Source of the DNA: an uncultured Alistipes sp.
Lineage (GTDB): Bacteria > Bacteroidota > Bacteroidia > Bacteroidales > UBA932
DNA: 64,000 nt
Reading direction: 5' to 3'
NCBI GenBank assembly: GCA_900544195.1
Contig: UQUJ01000005.1
Location: 6,508-70,507, forward strand
Positions within the stretch are counted from its first letter, which is position 1. The number at the start of each line of letters is the position of its first letter. Under the pieces are notes generated by a model. It saw only the letters and a program-made list of their open reading frames with translations, did not search any database and was not told the DNA's origin. Positions 25,816 through 34,225 of this stretch are shown here, one piece after another. Position numbers and translations under genes: made by a program.

Positions 25816-25860
25816 CAGACGCACCCGATGGGAAAATATGCCCGGGTGCGTCTGATTTTT
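25816..25860 (+). terminator. terminator between susE and the GH13 genes
   Basis: CAGACGCACCCG (25816-25827) pairs perfectly with CGGGTGCGTCTG (25843-25854), followed by ATTTTTTTATT. It is a strong intrinsic terminator inside the starch locus and should lower expression of the two downstream amylase genes relative to susCDE unless they have their own promoter. Confidence 0.85.
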
Positions 25861-25878
25861 TTATTATATTCGTAGATT

Positions 25879-27882
25879 ATGAGACGATCTTCTTTTCTCT
25901 TGAGGCTTATAGGCCTTGTTCTGGCCGCCGCGCTCCTTGCGGGGTGCGACAAGAAAGGCACGACTCCCGATCCGACTCCGACTCCGTGGCCGGAGACTCC
26001 GGAACGCACCGGCGAATCGGGAATATCCTACCAGATGCTGGTATATTCATTCGCCGACAGTGACGGCGACGGCTGCGGCGACTTCAAGGGAATCCAATCC
26101 AGACTTGACTATCTTAAGGAGATGGGAGTCCAGGCCATCTGGCTTTCTCCGATCCACCCGGCTTCATCCTATCACGGCTACGATGTCCTGGACTATTCCG
26201 GAGTCAATCCCGACTATGGCACCGAGGCCGACTTCAAATCCCTTCTGGACGCGGCACACGCCAAGGGGATCAAGATCTATCTTGACTATGTGCTGAACCA
26301 CACATCCAAGGATCATCCGTGGTTCCTCGACGCGAAAAAAAGCGCGGGCAGTCAGCACCGCGACTATTATATCTTCTCCGACAACCCGCAGGCCGACATC
26401 CGCGACGGCAAGATTCCGATGATCGCCACCGAGGGCGCGCGCGGCTACGACTCCGGCCAGTGGTTCTCCGCCGTGACAGGCGTTGACGGCAAACTCAAGG
26501 TGAGGTTCACCCTTGCCCTGGACAACGCCGGCAAGCCTTCGACATTAAGGATGGACAAGGTTGACGAGGTGTCCAACACCGGCAGTCAGAACTCGGGGAT
26601 ATGGCTGTACTACGGCGATGACAACATGGCGCAGTTCTACAAGAGCGGGGCTAGGGAATGCACTCTGTCACTGGAGTTTGAATCCTCCTGGGGCGTGCTT
26701 GTGAGAACCAGCCGGACCCAATGGGACTCCCACAAGTACGGCGCTCCGTCCGGAAAGAACCAGCTTTCCTATGGCGTTCCGCTCGCGCTTTCGAACACCA
26801 ACGCTCAGGACATCATTCTGCCTGGAATGACCACGACGATGTACCACTCGCATTTCATGACAGACTGGTTCGCCGACCTGAACTACGGCCCGGCGGCCAC
26901 CTGCGAGCAGTCCGCAGCTTTCAAGTCCGTCTGCGAGTCCGCTGACAAGTGGATCAGGATGGGAGTGGACGGCTTCCGTCTGGACGCTGTCAAGCACATC
27001 TACCACAATGCCGATTCGGACGAGAACCCGACATTCCTGAAGAAGTTCTACGACCGCTGCAACTCCACCTACAAGTCCGCCGGCGGCAAGGGTGACTTCT
27101 ACATGGTGGGCGAGCAGTTCAGTGACGCCTCCGAGGTCGCGCCGTACTACAAAGGCATTCCAGCCCTCTTTGAGTTCAGTTTCTGGTGGAGGCTGAAGGA
27201 CTGCATCAACAACGGTGACGGAAGTTCCTTCGTCGGCACGATCCAGAACTATCAGAAACTCTACGCGGGCTACCGCTCCGACTACATCGAGGCCACTAAA
27301 CTCTCCAACCACGACGAGGACAGGGCCGGGAACGATCTCGGAAAAAGTGTGGCCAAGATGAAACTCGCCGGCGTGGTTCTCCTTACGGCGGGCGGCCAGC
27401 CTTACATCTACCAGGGCGAGGAACTCGGCTACTGGGGGTCCAAGTCCAGCGGCGATGAATATGTCCGCACACCGATCATGTGGAACTCCGACGGTTCGTC
27501 GCTCGCCGACGGCAAGTTGAGCGGCAAGGTGGACAGGACGATGCTCTCCTCCGGAATCTCTGTCGAGAGCCAGGCGAAGGACGACGGTTCCATCCTCAAT
27601 GTTTACCGCCGTTTCGGTGTGCTGAGGGATCAGTACAAGGCCTTGGCCAAGGGTTCGTTCGACTACTGTCCGGCTGCATCTTCTGTGGCTTTCGTCTCCG
27701 CATGGTACCGTGCCTATGATGGCCAGAAGGTCTTGGTTGTCCATAATTTCTCCGCTGGCAACGCCTCCGTCAACTTTACGTCCGACAAGCTGGACAACGC
27801 CGTCGCCACGAACGGAACCGTGAAGGTAAATGGCTCCAGGTTGACTCTGGGAGCATATTCATCAGTCGTTTTTCTGCAATAG
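25879..27882 (+). CDS. susG: GH13 alpha-amylase lipoprotein (SusG-like)
   Basis: A 667-aa lipoprotein (signal AALLAGC, Cys23) with a Pro/Thr linker. The (beta/alpha)8 barrel shows VYSFADSDGDGCGDFKGI (calcium-site region), DYVLNHTS (region I), nucleophile D369 in GVDGFRLDAVKH, acid/base E412 in MVGEQF and D479 in LSNHDEDR. A long B-domain insert at about 185-300 matches the position of the CBM58 module in SusG. Length and spacing fit SusG (about 690 aa). It cuts starch on the cell surface to oligosaccharides for SusC. Confidence 0.92.
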   Translation: MRRSSFLLRLIGLVLAAALLAGCDKKGTTPDPTPTPWPETPERTGESGISYQMLVYSFADSDGDGCGDFKGIQSRLDYLKEMGVQAIWLSPIHPASSYHGYDVLDYSGVNPDYGTEADFKSLLDAAHAKGIKIYLDYVLNHTSKDHPWFLDAKKSAGSQHRDYYIFSDNPQADIRDGKIPMIATEGARGYDSGQWFSAVTGVDGKLKVRFTLALDNAGKPSTLRMDKVDEVSNTGSQNSGIWLYYGDDNMAQFYKSGARECTLSLEFESSWGVLVRTSRTQWDSHKYGAPSGKNQLSYGVPLALSNTNAQDIILPGMTTTMYHSHFMTDWFADLNYGPAATCEQSAAFKSVCESADKWIRMGVDGFRLDAVKHIYHNADSDENPTFLKKFYDRCNSTYKSAGGKGDFYMVGEQFSDASEVAPYYKGIPALFEFSFWWRLKDCINNGDGSSFVGTIQNYQKLYAGYRSDYIEATKLSNHDEDRAGNDLGKSVAKMKLAGVVLLTAGGQPYIYQGEELGYWGSKSSGDEYVRTPIMWNSDGSSLADGKLSGKVDRTMLSSGISVESQAKDDGSILNVYRRFGVLRDQYKALAKGSFDYCPAASSVAFVSAWYRAYDGQKVLVVHNFSAGNASVNFTSDKLDNAVATNGTVKVNGSRLTLGAYSSVVFLQ

Positions 27883-27897
27883 TTAATTTGACATTAT

Positions 27898-30800
27898 ATG
27901 AGACGCACACTATTCATTCTGCTTGCCTCTCTTCTGGTGCTCTCCTGCGGGCGCGATCCCGGAGAGGCTGCCGTTGAGCGTGACTGGACCCGCGACGCCG
28001 TGGTCTATGAACTGAACACCCGTCAGGCGACCGCCGAAGGTACCTTCGCCGCGGCCCAGAGGAAACTTCCTGAACTTAAGGAACTTGGGGTGGACGTTGT
28101 CTGGCTGATGCCTGTCTATCCGATCGGCGAGAAAGGCCGCAAGGGAACTCTCGGCTCCTACTATGCCATCAAGGACTATTGCGACATCAACCCGGAGTTC
28201 GGCACCCTGGAGGATTTCGATGACTTTGTCGGCGTGGCCCACGACCTTGGCCTCAAGGTCATCATCGACTGGGTGGCCAACCACACCTCTCCGGATCATC
28301 CGTGGGTGACGGGGAAACCTGCCGACTGGTACGTCCGCGACGCGGAGGGCAACACGATTGTCGAATATGACTGGACGGACATCGCCAAGCTCAACTACGA
28401 GTCCAAGGAGATGCGGGCCGAGATGGAGAAGAGCATGCGTTTCTGGCTTGACAGGGGGATCGACGGCTTCCGCTGCGACGTGGCCTATCAGGTGCCGCAG
28501 GATTTCTGGGCTGATGTGTTCTCGAAGTTCAGGTCTGAATATTCCCGCAGACTCTACTTCCTCGCCGAGGGGGAGGAGCCTTGGTTGCACGAGGCCGGCT
28601 TCGACGCCACCTACGCCTGGAAACTGCACCATCTGCTGAACGACATCACGCAGGGGAAGGCCGGAGCCGACAGCCTTGTCCGCTATGTGGAATGGAATGC
28701 CACTGCCTATCCATCCGGCAGCCATAGGCTTACGTTCGTCACTAACCATGACGAGAACTCTTGGTCCGGCACTGAATATGAAAGGATGGGCGACGCTTGG
28801 AAGGCGATGGCTGTCCTCTGCTGGACACTTCCGAACTCCCAGCCGCTGATCTACACCGGTCAGGAGGTCGGCTACAACCACCGTTTCGAGTTCTTCGAGA
28901 AGGATCCGATGCCGGACTGGCACCACAACGCCACCACGGATTTCTACACTTATCTCAATGAGGTGAAGCACGCTCATCCGGCTCTGGATTCTGACAATCC
29001 GTCCTTCGAGGTGCTTTCCTGCACCGATTCCGCTCTGGTCTTCAAGCGCGCTTTGGACCAGGACAGCGTGATCGTCAGCGTTCAGTTGCAGGCTCCGTGG
29101 GACTGGAGTATAACTGTCCCGGAGTCAAGGGTTTCGCACGTGGAGCCGCCGAGCTGGTGGGTGGGCATGAAGACCCCTCTCCAGCTGATGATCCACGGCG
29201 ATGGCATCGCCGGCTATGATGTCAGGATCGAGGGTGAAGGTGTCGGCGTCAAGGAGATTCATAAGGCGGACAGCCCTGACTATCTTTTTGTTGACGTGGC
29301 CGTAAGCTCATCGGCTAAGCCCGGTGAGTACGGCATCATATTCACGAAGGATGGCAGTTCCTTCCGCTATCCGTACCGGATCGCCGCGAGGGAGGAAGGT
29401 TCCGCCGAGCGTGGCAGTTTCACAACTTCGGATCTTATCTATCTGATCTGCCCCGACCGTTTCGCCAACGCCGACAAGGGAAATGACAACACCGATGACA
29501 CCGCCGAGAAGGCTGACCGCAGCGAGCCGTTTGGCCGCCATGGTGGTGATCTTCAAGGCATTATCGATCACTTGGACTACATCGCCGACCTTGGTGCCAC
29601 CGCCGTCTGGTGTACTCCGCTTCTGGTGGACGACCAGTCCGAGGGGTCTTACCACGGCTATGCCTGTGGCGACTACTACCGCATCGACCCACGTTTCGGC
29701 AGCAATTCCCAGTACCGGGAATATGTCGCCAAAGCCCACGAGAAGGGTCTGAAAGTGATAATGGACATCGTGACCAACCACTGTGGCACCGGCCACTGGT
29801 GGATGAATAATCTTCCGTTCAAGGACTGGATCCATCAGTTTCCTGAATATACCGGCTCGAACATCGCCTTTTCAACGGCGATGGATCCGAACGCGTCGCA
29901 GTACGATGCGAATTTACAGGTCAGCGGCTGGTTCGTGCCTTCGATGCCGGACATGAATCTCGACAATCCGTTCATGCTGAAATATTTCCAGCAATGGGCG
30001 ATCTGGTGGACCGAGTTCTCCGGCCAGGACGGCCTGCGTGTGGACACCTACCCGTACAACGAGAAAGTCCCTATGAGCAAGTGGTGCGAGGCCGTGATGA
30101 ATGAATATCCAAACTTCAACATCGTGGGTGAGTGCTGGGACTCCAACATCGACCAGCTTGCCTACTGGCAGGGCGGCAACGCCAACCGTGACGGTTTCGA
30201 CTCCCACTTGCCTTCGATTATGGATTTCCCTCTCCAGGAGGCGATCAACGCCGCTCTTTGCGAGGACGAGCCGCAGTGGGGACAGGGAATGGTCCGGGTG
30301 TATTCCGCCCTCTCCCATGACGCCACCTATAATGATGTGTCCAAGATGCTGATATTCCTCTCCAACCACGACCATTATCGTGTCGCCGACGCCTGGAGGC
30401 AGAACCCCGACAAGATGAAGATCGCCTACACCCTCCTTGCCACCGTCCGTGGAATCCCTCAGATTTTCTACGGTGACGAGATGGGATTCGCCACCGGCAA
30501 GACTTACAAGAGCGACGGCGAGCTGAGGATGGACTTCCCAGGCGGATGGGAAGGCGACAAGGTTGATCTGTTCACCGAGGAAGGCCGTGCCTCCGCCACC
30601 GTCACAGTCGGTGGAAAAACAATCCCGCAGGGACAACTCGCTGAGCTTCACGACTATGCCAAGACCCTCTTCCAGTGGAGAAAGACCAAGGACGTGATCC
30701 ACACCGGCCGCACGATGCACTTCCTCGGCCGTGACAACACCTACGCCTTCTTCCGCTACAACGACACCGACAAGGTCTTCGTGTACGTGAACAATTCCCC

Positions 30801-30954
30801 GGAGCCGAAAACCATCCCGTGGTCAAATTACGCCGAGATAGCCTCAGACCTGAAGACCGGCCGCAACGTCCTGACCGGAGAGCCAGTCCTGATCTCCGAC
30901 TCCACCGTCGTCCCACCTTCCACCGCCCTTGTTGTGGAATATTCATTGAAGTAA
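27898..30954 (+). CDS. double-GH13 lipoprotein: alpha-amylase fused to SusA-like neopullulanase/cyclomaltodextrinase
   Basis: A 1018-aa lipoprotein (signal LLVLSC, Cys17) with two complete GH13 enzymes. Enzyme 1, residues 28-400: DWVANHTS, nucleophile D194 in GFRCDVAY, acid/base E224 in LAEGEEP, D285 in VTNHDENSW. Residues about 412-500 are an Ig-like neopullulanase N-domain (EPPSWWVGMKTPLQLMIHG). Enzyme 2 starts near 507 (DLIYLICPDRFANAD), with DIVTNHCG, nucleophile D716 in GLRVDTYPY, acid/base E in VGECWDS, D in LSNHDHYR, and the C-terminal beta domain at 935-1018. Both catalytic triads are intact. Elsewhere these are separate genes. It probably degrades imported maltodextrins; the lipobox leaves inner or outer membrane location open. 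Confidence 0.9.
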   Translation: MRRTLFILLASLLVLSCGRDPGEAAVERDWTRDAVVYELNTRQATAEGTFAAAQRKLPELKELGVDVVWLMPVYPIGEKGRKGTLGSYYAIKDYCDINPEFGTLEDFDDFVGVAHDLGLKVIIDWVANHTSPDHPWVTGKPADWYVRDAEGNTIVEYDWTDIAKLNYESKEMRAEMEKSMRFWLDRGIDGFRCDVAYQVPQDFWADVFSKFRSEYSRRLYFLAEGEEPWLHEAGFDATYAWKLHHLLNDITQGKAGADSLVRYVEWNATAYPSGSHRLTFVTNHDENSWSGTEYERMGDAWKAMAVLCWTLPNSQPLIYTGQEVGYNHRFEFFEKDPMPDWHHNATTDFYTYLNEVKHAHPALDSDNPSFEVLSCTDSALVFKRALDQDSVIVSVQLQAPWDWSITVPESRVSHVEPPSWWVGMKTPLQLMIHGDGIAGYDVRIEGEGVGVKEIHKADSPDYLFVDVAVSSSAKPGEYGIIFTKDGSSFRYPYRIAAREEGSAERGSFTTSDLIYLICPDRFANADKGNDNTDDTAEKADRSEPFGRHGGDLQGIIDHLDYIADLGATAVWCTPLLVDDQSEGSYHGYACGDYYRIDPRFGSNSQYREYVAKAHEKGLKVIMDIVTNHCGTGHWWMNNLPFKDWIHQFPEYTGSNIAFSTAMDPNASQYDANLQVSGWFVPSMPDMNLDNPFMLKYFQQWAIWWTEFSGQDGLRVDTYPYNEKVPMSKWCEAVMNEYPNFNIVGECWDSNIDQLAYWQGGNANRDGFDSHLPSIMDFPLQEAINAALCEDEPQWGQGMVRVYSALSHDATYNDVSKMLIFLSNHDHYRVADAWRQNPDKMKIAYTLLATVRGIPQIFYGDEMGFATGKTYKSDGELRMDFPGGWEGDKVDLFTEEGRASATVTVGGKTIPQGQLAELHDYAKTLFQWRKTKDVIHTGRTMHFLGRDNTYAFFRYNDTDKVFVYVNNSPEPKTIPWSNYAEIASDLKTGRNVLTGEPVLISDSTVVPPSTALVVEYSLK

Positions 30955-30990
30955 GCGTTAAAAATAAGCCGCTAATCTATTAAGAATTGC

Positions 30991-30998
30991 TAAATTTG
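30991..30998 (+). promoter_or_regulatory. -7 box (TAAATTTG) for the TonB-dependent receptor gene
   Basis: Exact TAnnTTTG, placing transcription start near 31005, just ahead of the 16-bp repeats. The sequence before it (AGTAAGCGTTAAAAATAAG, from 30952) nearly recurs at 36765 upstream of the FtsX-type permease gene. Confidence 0.55.
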
Positions 30999-31024
30999 TT
31001 AATTAAAGAATATTTTTGAATTTT

Positions 31025-31072
31025 ATGCGTCAATCCTTTTATGCGTCAATCCTTTTATGCGTCAATCCTTTT
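31025..31072 (+). repeat. three perfect 16-bp tandem repeats over the start codon
   Basis: ATGCGTCAATCCTTTT occurs at 31025-31040, 31041-31056 and 31057-31072, followed by ATGCATAA. Sixteen is not a multiple of three, so the ATGs of the three units lie in three different frames; only the second (31041) opens the receptor frame. Confidence 0.95.
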
Positions 31073-33440
31073 ATGCATAACCATCTCGGCGCACGCATAT
31101 TCGGGAAGTGAAACGACCTTTGGTGAGCGTCCCGGACTGTCCTCCGAACGCTCATATTCAGAGGTCAGAATAAGTGCTGACACCACAAAGACTCTCACGG
31201 GAGTGATTCAGGAGGAAAGTGGCACTCCAGTACCATTCGCATTTGTGGCGATATATTCAAAGAAAGATTCCACGCTTGTCGCCGGTGAAATGAGTGACGA
31301 GCGTGGAAAGTTTTCCATTCAGTTCTCTTGCGAGGAGGATTTTGTCCGAATCAGTTGCATAGGGTACAAAACCGTTGAGATGCCTGTGACGGCGTTGGAT
31401 CTGGGGACAATCTATATGGAGACTGACGCGAGTATGCTGGATGACGCCACAGTTGTAGCGCGGCGCAAATACATTTCGAGGGAAGAAGGCGGACTTACGC
31501 TGAATGTTCAGAGTTCCAGTCTGAAAAACGTTGGAAAGGCCGCTGACGTGATCAAGTATATTCCCGGAATGCTCTATGCCAACGGCAAGTACGAGGTTTT
31601 CGGGAAAGGTGAGCCCGTCATTTATATTGACGGCAGAAAGATGGTGAACGCTTCCGAACTGTCGCTCCTTCCCTCCGCCAATGTGAAGTCCGTGAGGCTC
31701 ATAACCAACCCTGGGGCTGAATATGACGCCGGCACGAGGAGTGTCATAGCCATCACAACCATTCGCCATAGGTTCGACGGCCTTTCCGGCATAGTCGGCG
31801 CGGAACTTTCACGGCATAAGAATTGGTCTGGCAATGAGGATGTGAACCTTAATATTCACAAAGGGGCTGCGGATGTTTTCCTTGCGTACCTGCGTGACAA
31901 CACAAGAAGCGACATCCGCTACGACCTCGACCAGACCAATTACGAGCAGGACACATTCCACGAGATTTCGGTGTCTGAATATTCAGACCGCTCACGCTCA
32001 CATGATTACAGCCTTGGGATGAACTATGCGCTGAATAAGAACCATTCTGTCGGAGGTAAATATATGGGGACCATCTCCGATTACAAGCTGCTCGATTCTC
32101 CTTACGACTATATGCAGGTATATCGGAACGGGGAACTTTTGACTTCAACGGACAACAAGACGGATGAGTCGGAAAAGGAAAGGTTCCACAACGCCAATGT
32201 TTATTATGTCGGTGCGCTGTCTGATAAACTGCAACTTAATGTGGATGCCGATTATGTATATTCCCGGTTGAATCATTGGCAGCTGGTGACTGAGACAAGC
32301 CGGATTGATGCGGCGCAGGAAATTACCCATATTCAGAATGATCAAAGAAACCGTGCGGCCGCTTTCAAAGGCGTGCTCGCTTGGACGGTCAACGAAAGCA
32401 GCGGGTTTGACTTCGGAACGGATTTCAGCAAGATCAGTTCCTGGGGTACATCCGTCAATGAAGAAGGCAAGATTGCCGATGACAGGTTCAAGAACAATGA
32501 GACCAAGTATGCAGGGTTTGTCTCCTACCGTTTGTCTTCTGAAAAGTTGAGAGGGTGCCTTGGGCTTCGCTATGAATATGTCCACGCCATCAATACGGAT
32601 CAAGGTGAAGTGAAGAACAAGACTGACTATTCGGACATTCTGCCTTCATTGTCGCTTTCTTCGTCTCTCGGGAAAGTGGATCTGAACCTTGATTTCAGCA
32701 GCAGGGTCAACCGTCCTTCGTTCCGTCAGTTGAACAATAGCGTCAGCTACAACAACCAGTACCATTATGAACAGGGTAACATTTACCTGAAGCCACAATA
32801 TGTCTATGATACGGAGTTCAGTCTGGATTACGGCATTTTAGACTTCAAAGTTGATTATCAGTACATCAAGGATTATATTCATCCTACGGTTGTGGCGATC
32901 GAAGGCAAGCCCGGAACGGTAGCCTGGATGTCAACCAACGCAGACAGATTCCAGCAGTTAGGGGCTCAATGTGTTGTGGCTCCGGTCGTTGGCTGTTGGA
33001 GACCGACTTTGACGGCGGGAGTGTACAAGCCTTATTTTACTCTTGAATATAACGGCTCAAAGACGAACTATAATCATCCCTATGGTCTCTTGGCCTTCCA
33101 GAATGCTGTTGAGCTGAAAGGCGACTGGCTTTTCCGAGGCGATTTCTACTGGAACATCAAAGGGCATCACGGCATCTATGACCAGAACAGTCATGCGTCT
33201 TTCAACGTGATGGTTCAGAAGCAATTGCTCAAGAAGAGGCTTACAGTGACGCTGAAGGCTGAGGACTTGTTTGACTGGTCAAGGTTGAGTGACGTGAAGA
33301 GAGTCAAATTCGTGGTGCAGAACCGAAAGGTGAACAGCTTCAACCGCTGCGTCATCGCCTCCATCACCTACAACTTCAACAGTTTCAAGGACAAGTACAA
33401 TGGCAGCGGCTCCGCGGACGACGAGATCAACCGCTTTTAG
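31041..33440 (+). CDS. TonB-dependent receptor (outer membrane beta-barrel family)
   Basis: A 799-aa protein. Its signal peptide (MRQSFYASILLCITISAHA) is partly encoded by the 16-bp repeats. Residues 50-125 are a carboxypeptidase-like regulatory domain (LTGVIQEESGTPVPFAFVAIY), residues 130-240 a plug with VIKYIPGMLYANG and VIYIDGRKM, and the rest the barrel, including NRPSFRQLNN. This architecture is the single-component receptor class that has no SusD partner. It follows the starch genes but nothing ties it to starch. The ligand is unknown. Confidence 0.88.
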   Translation: MRQSFYASILLCITISAHAYSGSETTFGERPGLSSERSYSEVRISADTTKTLTGVIQEESGTPVPFAFVAIYSKKDSTLVAGEMSDERGKFSIQFSCEEDFVRISCIGYKTVEMPVTALDLGTIYMETDASMLDDATVVARRKYISREEGGLTLNVQSSSLKNVGKAADVIKYIPGMLYANGKYEVFGKGEPVIYIDGRKMVNASELSLLPSANVKSVRLITNPGAEYDAGTRSVIAITTIRHRFDGLSGIVGAELSRHKNWSGNEDVNLNIHKGAADVFLAYLRDNTRSDIRYDLDQTNYEQDTFHEISVSEYSDRSRSHDYSLGMNYALNKNHSVGGKYMGTISDYKLLDSPYDYMQVYRNGELLTSTDNKTDESEKERFHNANVYYVGALSDKLQLNVDADYVYSRLNHWQLVTETSRIDAAQEITHIQNDQRNRAAAFKGVLAWTVNESSGFDFGTDFSKISSWGTSVNEEGKIADDRFKNNETKYAGFVSYRLSSEKLRGCLGLRYEYVHAINTDQGEVKNKTDYSDILPSLSLSSSLGKVDLNLDFSSRVNRPSFRQLNNSVSYNNQYHYEQGNIYLKPQYVYDTEFSLDYGILDFKVDYQYIKDYIHPTVVAIEGKPGTVAWMSTNADRFQQLGAQCVVAPVVGCWRPTLTAGVYKPYFTLEYNGSKTNYNHPYGLLAFQNAVELKGDWLFRGDFYWNIKGHHGIYDQNSHASFNVMVQKQLLKKRLTVTLKAEDLFDWSRLSDVKRVKFVVQNRKVNSFNRCVIASITYNFNSFKDKYNGSGSADDEINRF

Positions 33441-33466
33441 ATGTGAATGGAAAATGGTAAAAATTG

Positions 33467-33474
33467 TATCTTTG
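33467..33474 (+). promoter_or_regulatory. -7 box (TATCTTTG) for the Smr-domain gene
   Basis: Exact TAnnTTTG, 26 bases before the ATG at 33501. Confidence 0.6.
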
Positions 33475-33500
33475 TGCCTGACTAATCAGAATATTCTTAG

Positions 33501-34130
33501 ATGGGGAAGACATTGCATAGTTTGAAAGATCTTAAAGGGTTGATTCCAAAGGAAGAACTGGTAAAGAAGACTTCGGTGCCGGTCAAAGGGCATGAAAGGC
33601 AGACCACACCTGCTCGTGTGGACGAAGAGCCTAAGGTTGGAGACATGGTTGTGCTGATGGAGTCCGATGAGCATGGGAGAATACAGAGAGTTGACGGGAA
33701 AACATATTCCATTAAATTGGACAACGGACTTGCCGTGAGTCTTGGCAAATGGGATTTTGCTGTGACGGATGACAAAGAGGAGGAAAGGCTTCGCAACTCT
33801 ATTTTCGCGAGACGAAGGCCTGTCTCGCAGGATGAACCGTCTCGGTCACGCTACACGGACTACGGAGAGATCACGGTCGATCTTCATCTTGAGGCGTTGG
33901 CCGGAGGTCGTTCGATTCAATCGGGGCAAGCACTTCAGTTCCAGATGGATGCCTTTAAATCCGAACTTAAGAAATGCCTTCCGCATCGTGGAATGCGTGT
34001 CCGCTTCATCACCGGTGTCGGTGATTATGTCCTGACCAACGCCATCCGCAAGGAACTGGACGAGGTCTATTCCCTTCGCTGTACCTACACTGTCGGCACA
34101 CTCGGTGTGACCATTGTCACTGTCCGGTAA
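33501..34130 (+). CDS. Smr-domain protein (DUF2027-like, shortened)
   Basis: A 209-aa soluble protein. Residues 45-90 look like a small beta domain (KVGDMVVLMESDEHGRIQRV). Residues 120-209 form an Smr domain: VDLHLEAL for the usual DLHG/DLHxH motif, FITGVGDYVLTNAIRKEL for the usual HGxGxGxLRxxv, and a C-terminal GTLGVTIVTV for YGxGATxV. Smr domains bind or nick nucleic acids in MutS2 and related proteins. Here the HG residues are replaced (TG), so nuclease activity is doubtful. It has its own promoter and no partner gene. Confidence 0.75.
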   Translation: MGKTLHSLKDLKGLIPKEELVKKTSVPVKGHERQTTPARVDEEPKVGDMVVLMESDEHGRIQRVDGKTYSIKLDNGLAVSLGKWDFAVTDDKEEERLRNSIFARRRPVSQDEPSRSRYTDYGEITVDLHLEALAGGRSIQSGQALQFQMDAFKSELKKCLPHRGMRVRFITGVGDYVLTNAIRKELDEVYSLRCTYTVGTLGVTIVTVR

Positions 34131-34225
34131 TGTGACTATTCCCAGACCACAGAAAACTGCCCTTAGATTTTCAAAATGATATCAAAATCTTCTCAGTTGA
34201 GTAGACTGAATAAAGGAAACATGGG

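Noticed and set aside
25803..25878. Riboswitch between susE and the SusG-like gene
   Set aside because: Only a simple terminator hairpin is present; there is no room for an aptamer.
26668..27744. 358-codon minus-strand frame opposite the SusG-like gene
   Set aside because: Antisense shadow of an intact GH13 gene with catalytic residues; low-information composition. The frames at 10254-11084, 19820-20773 and 27910-28977 were rejected for the same reason.
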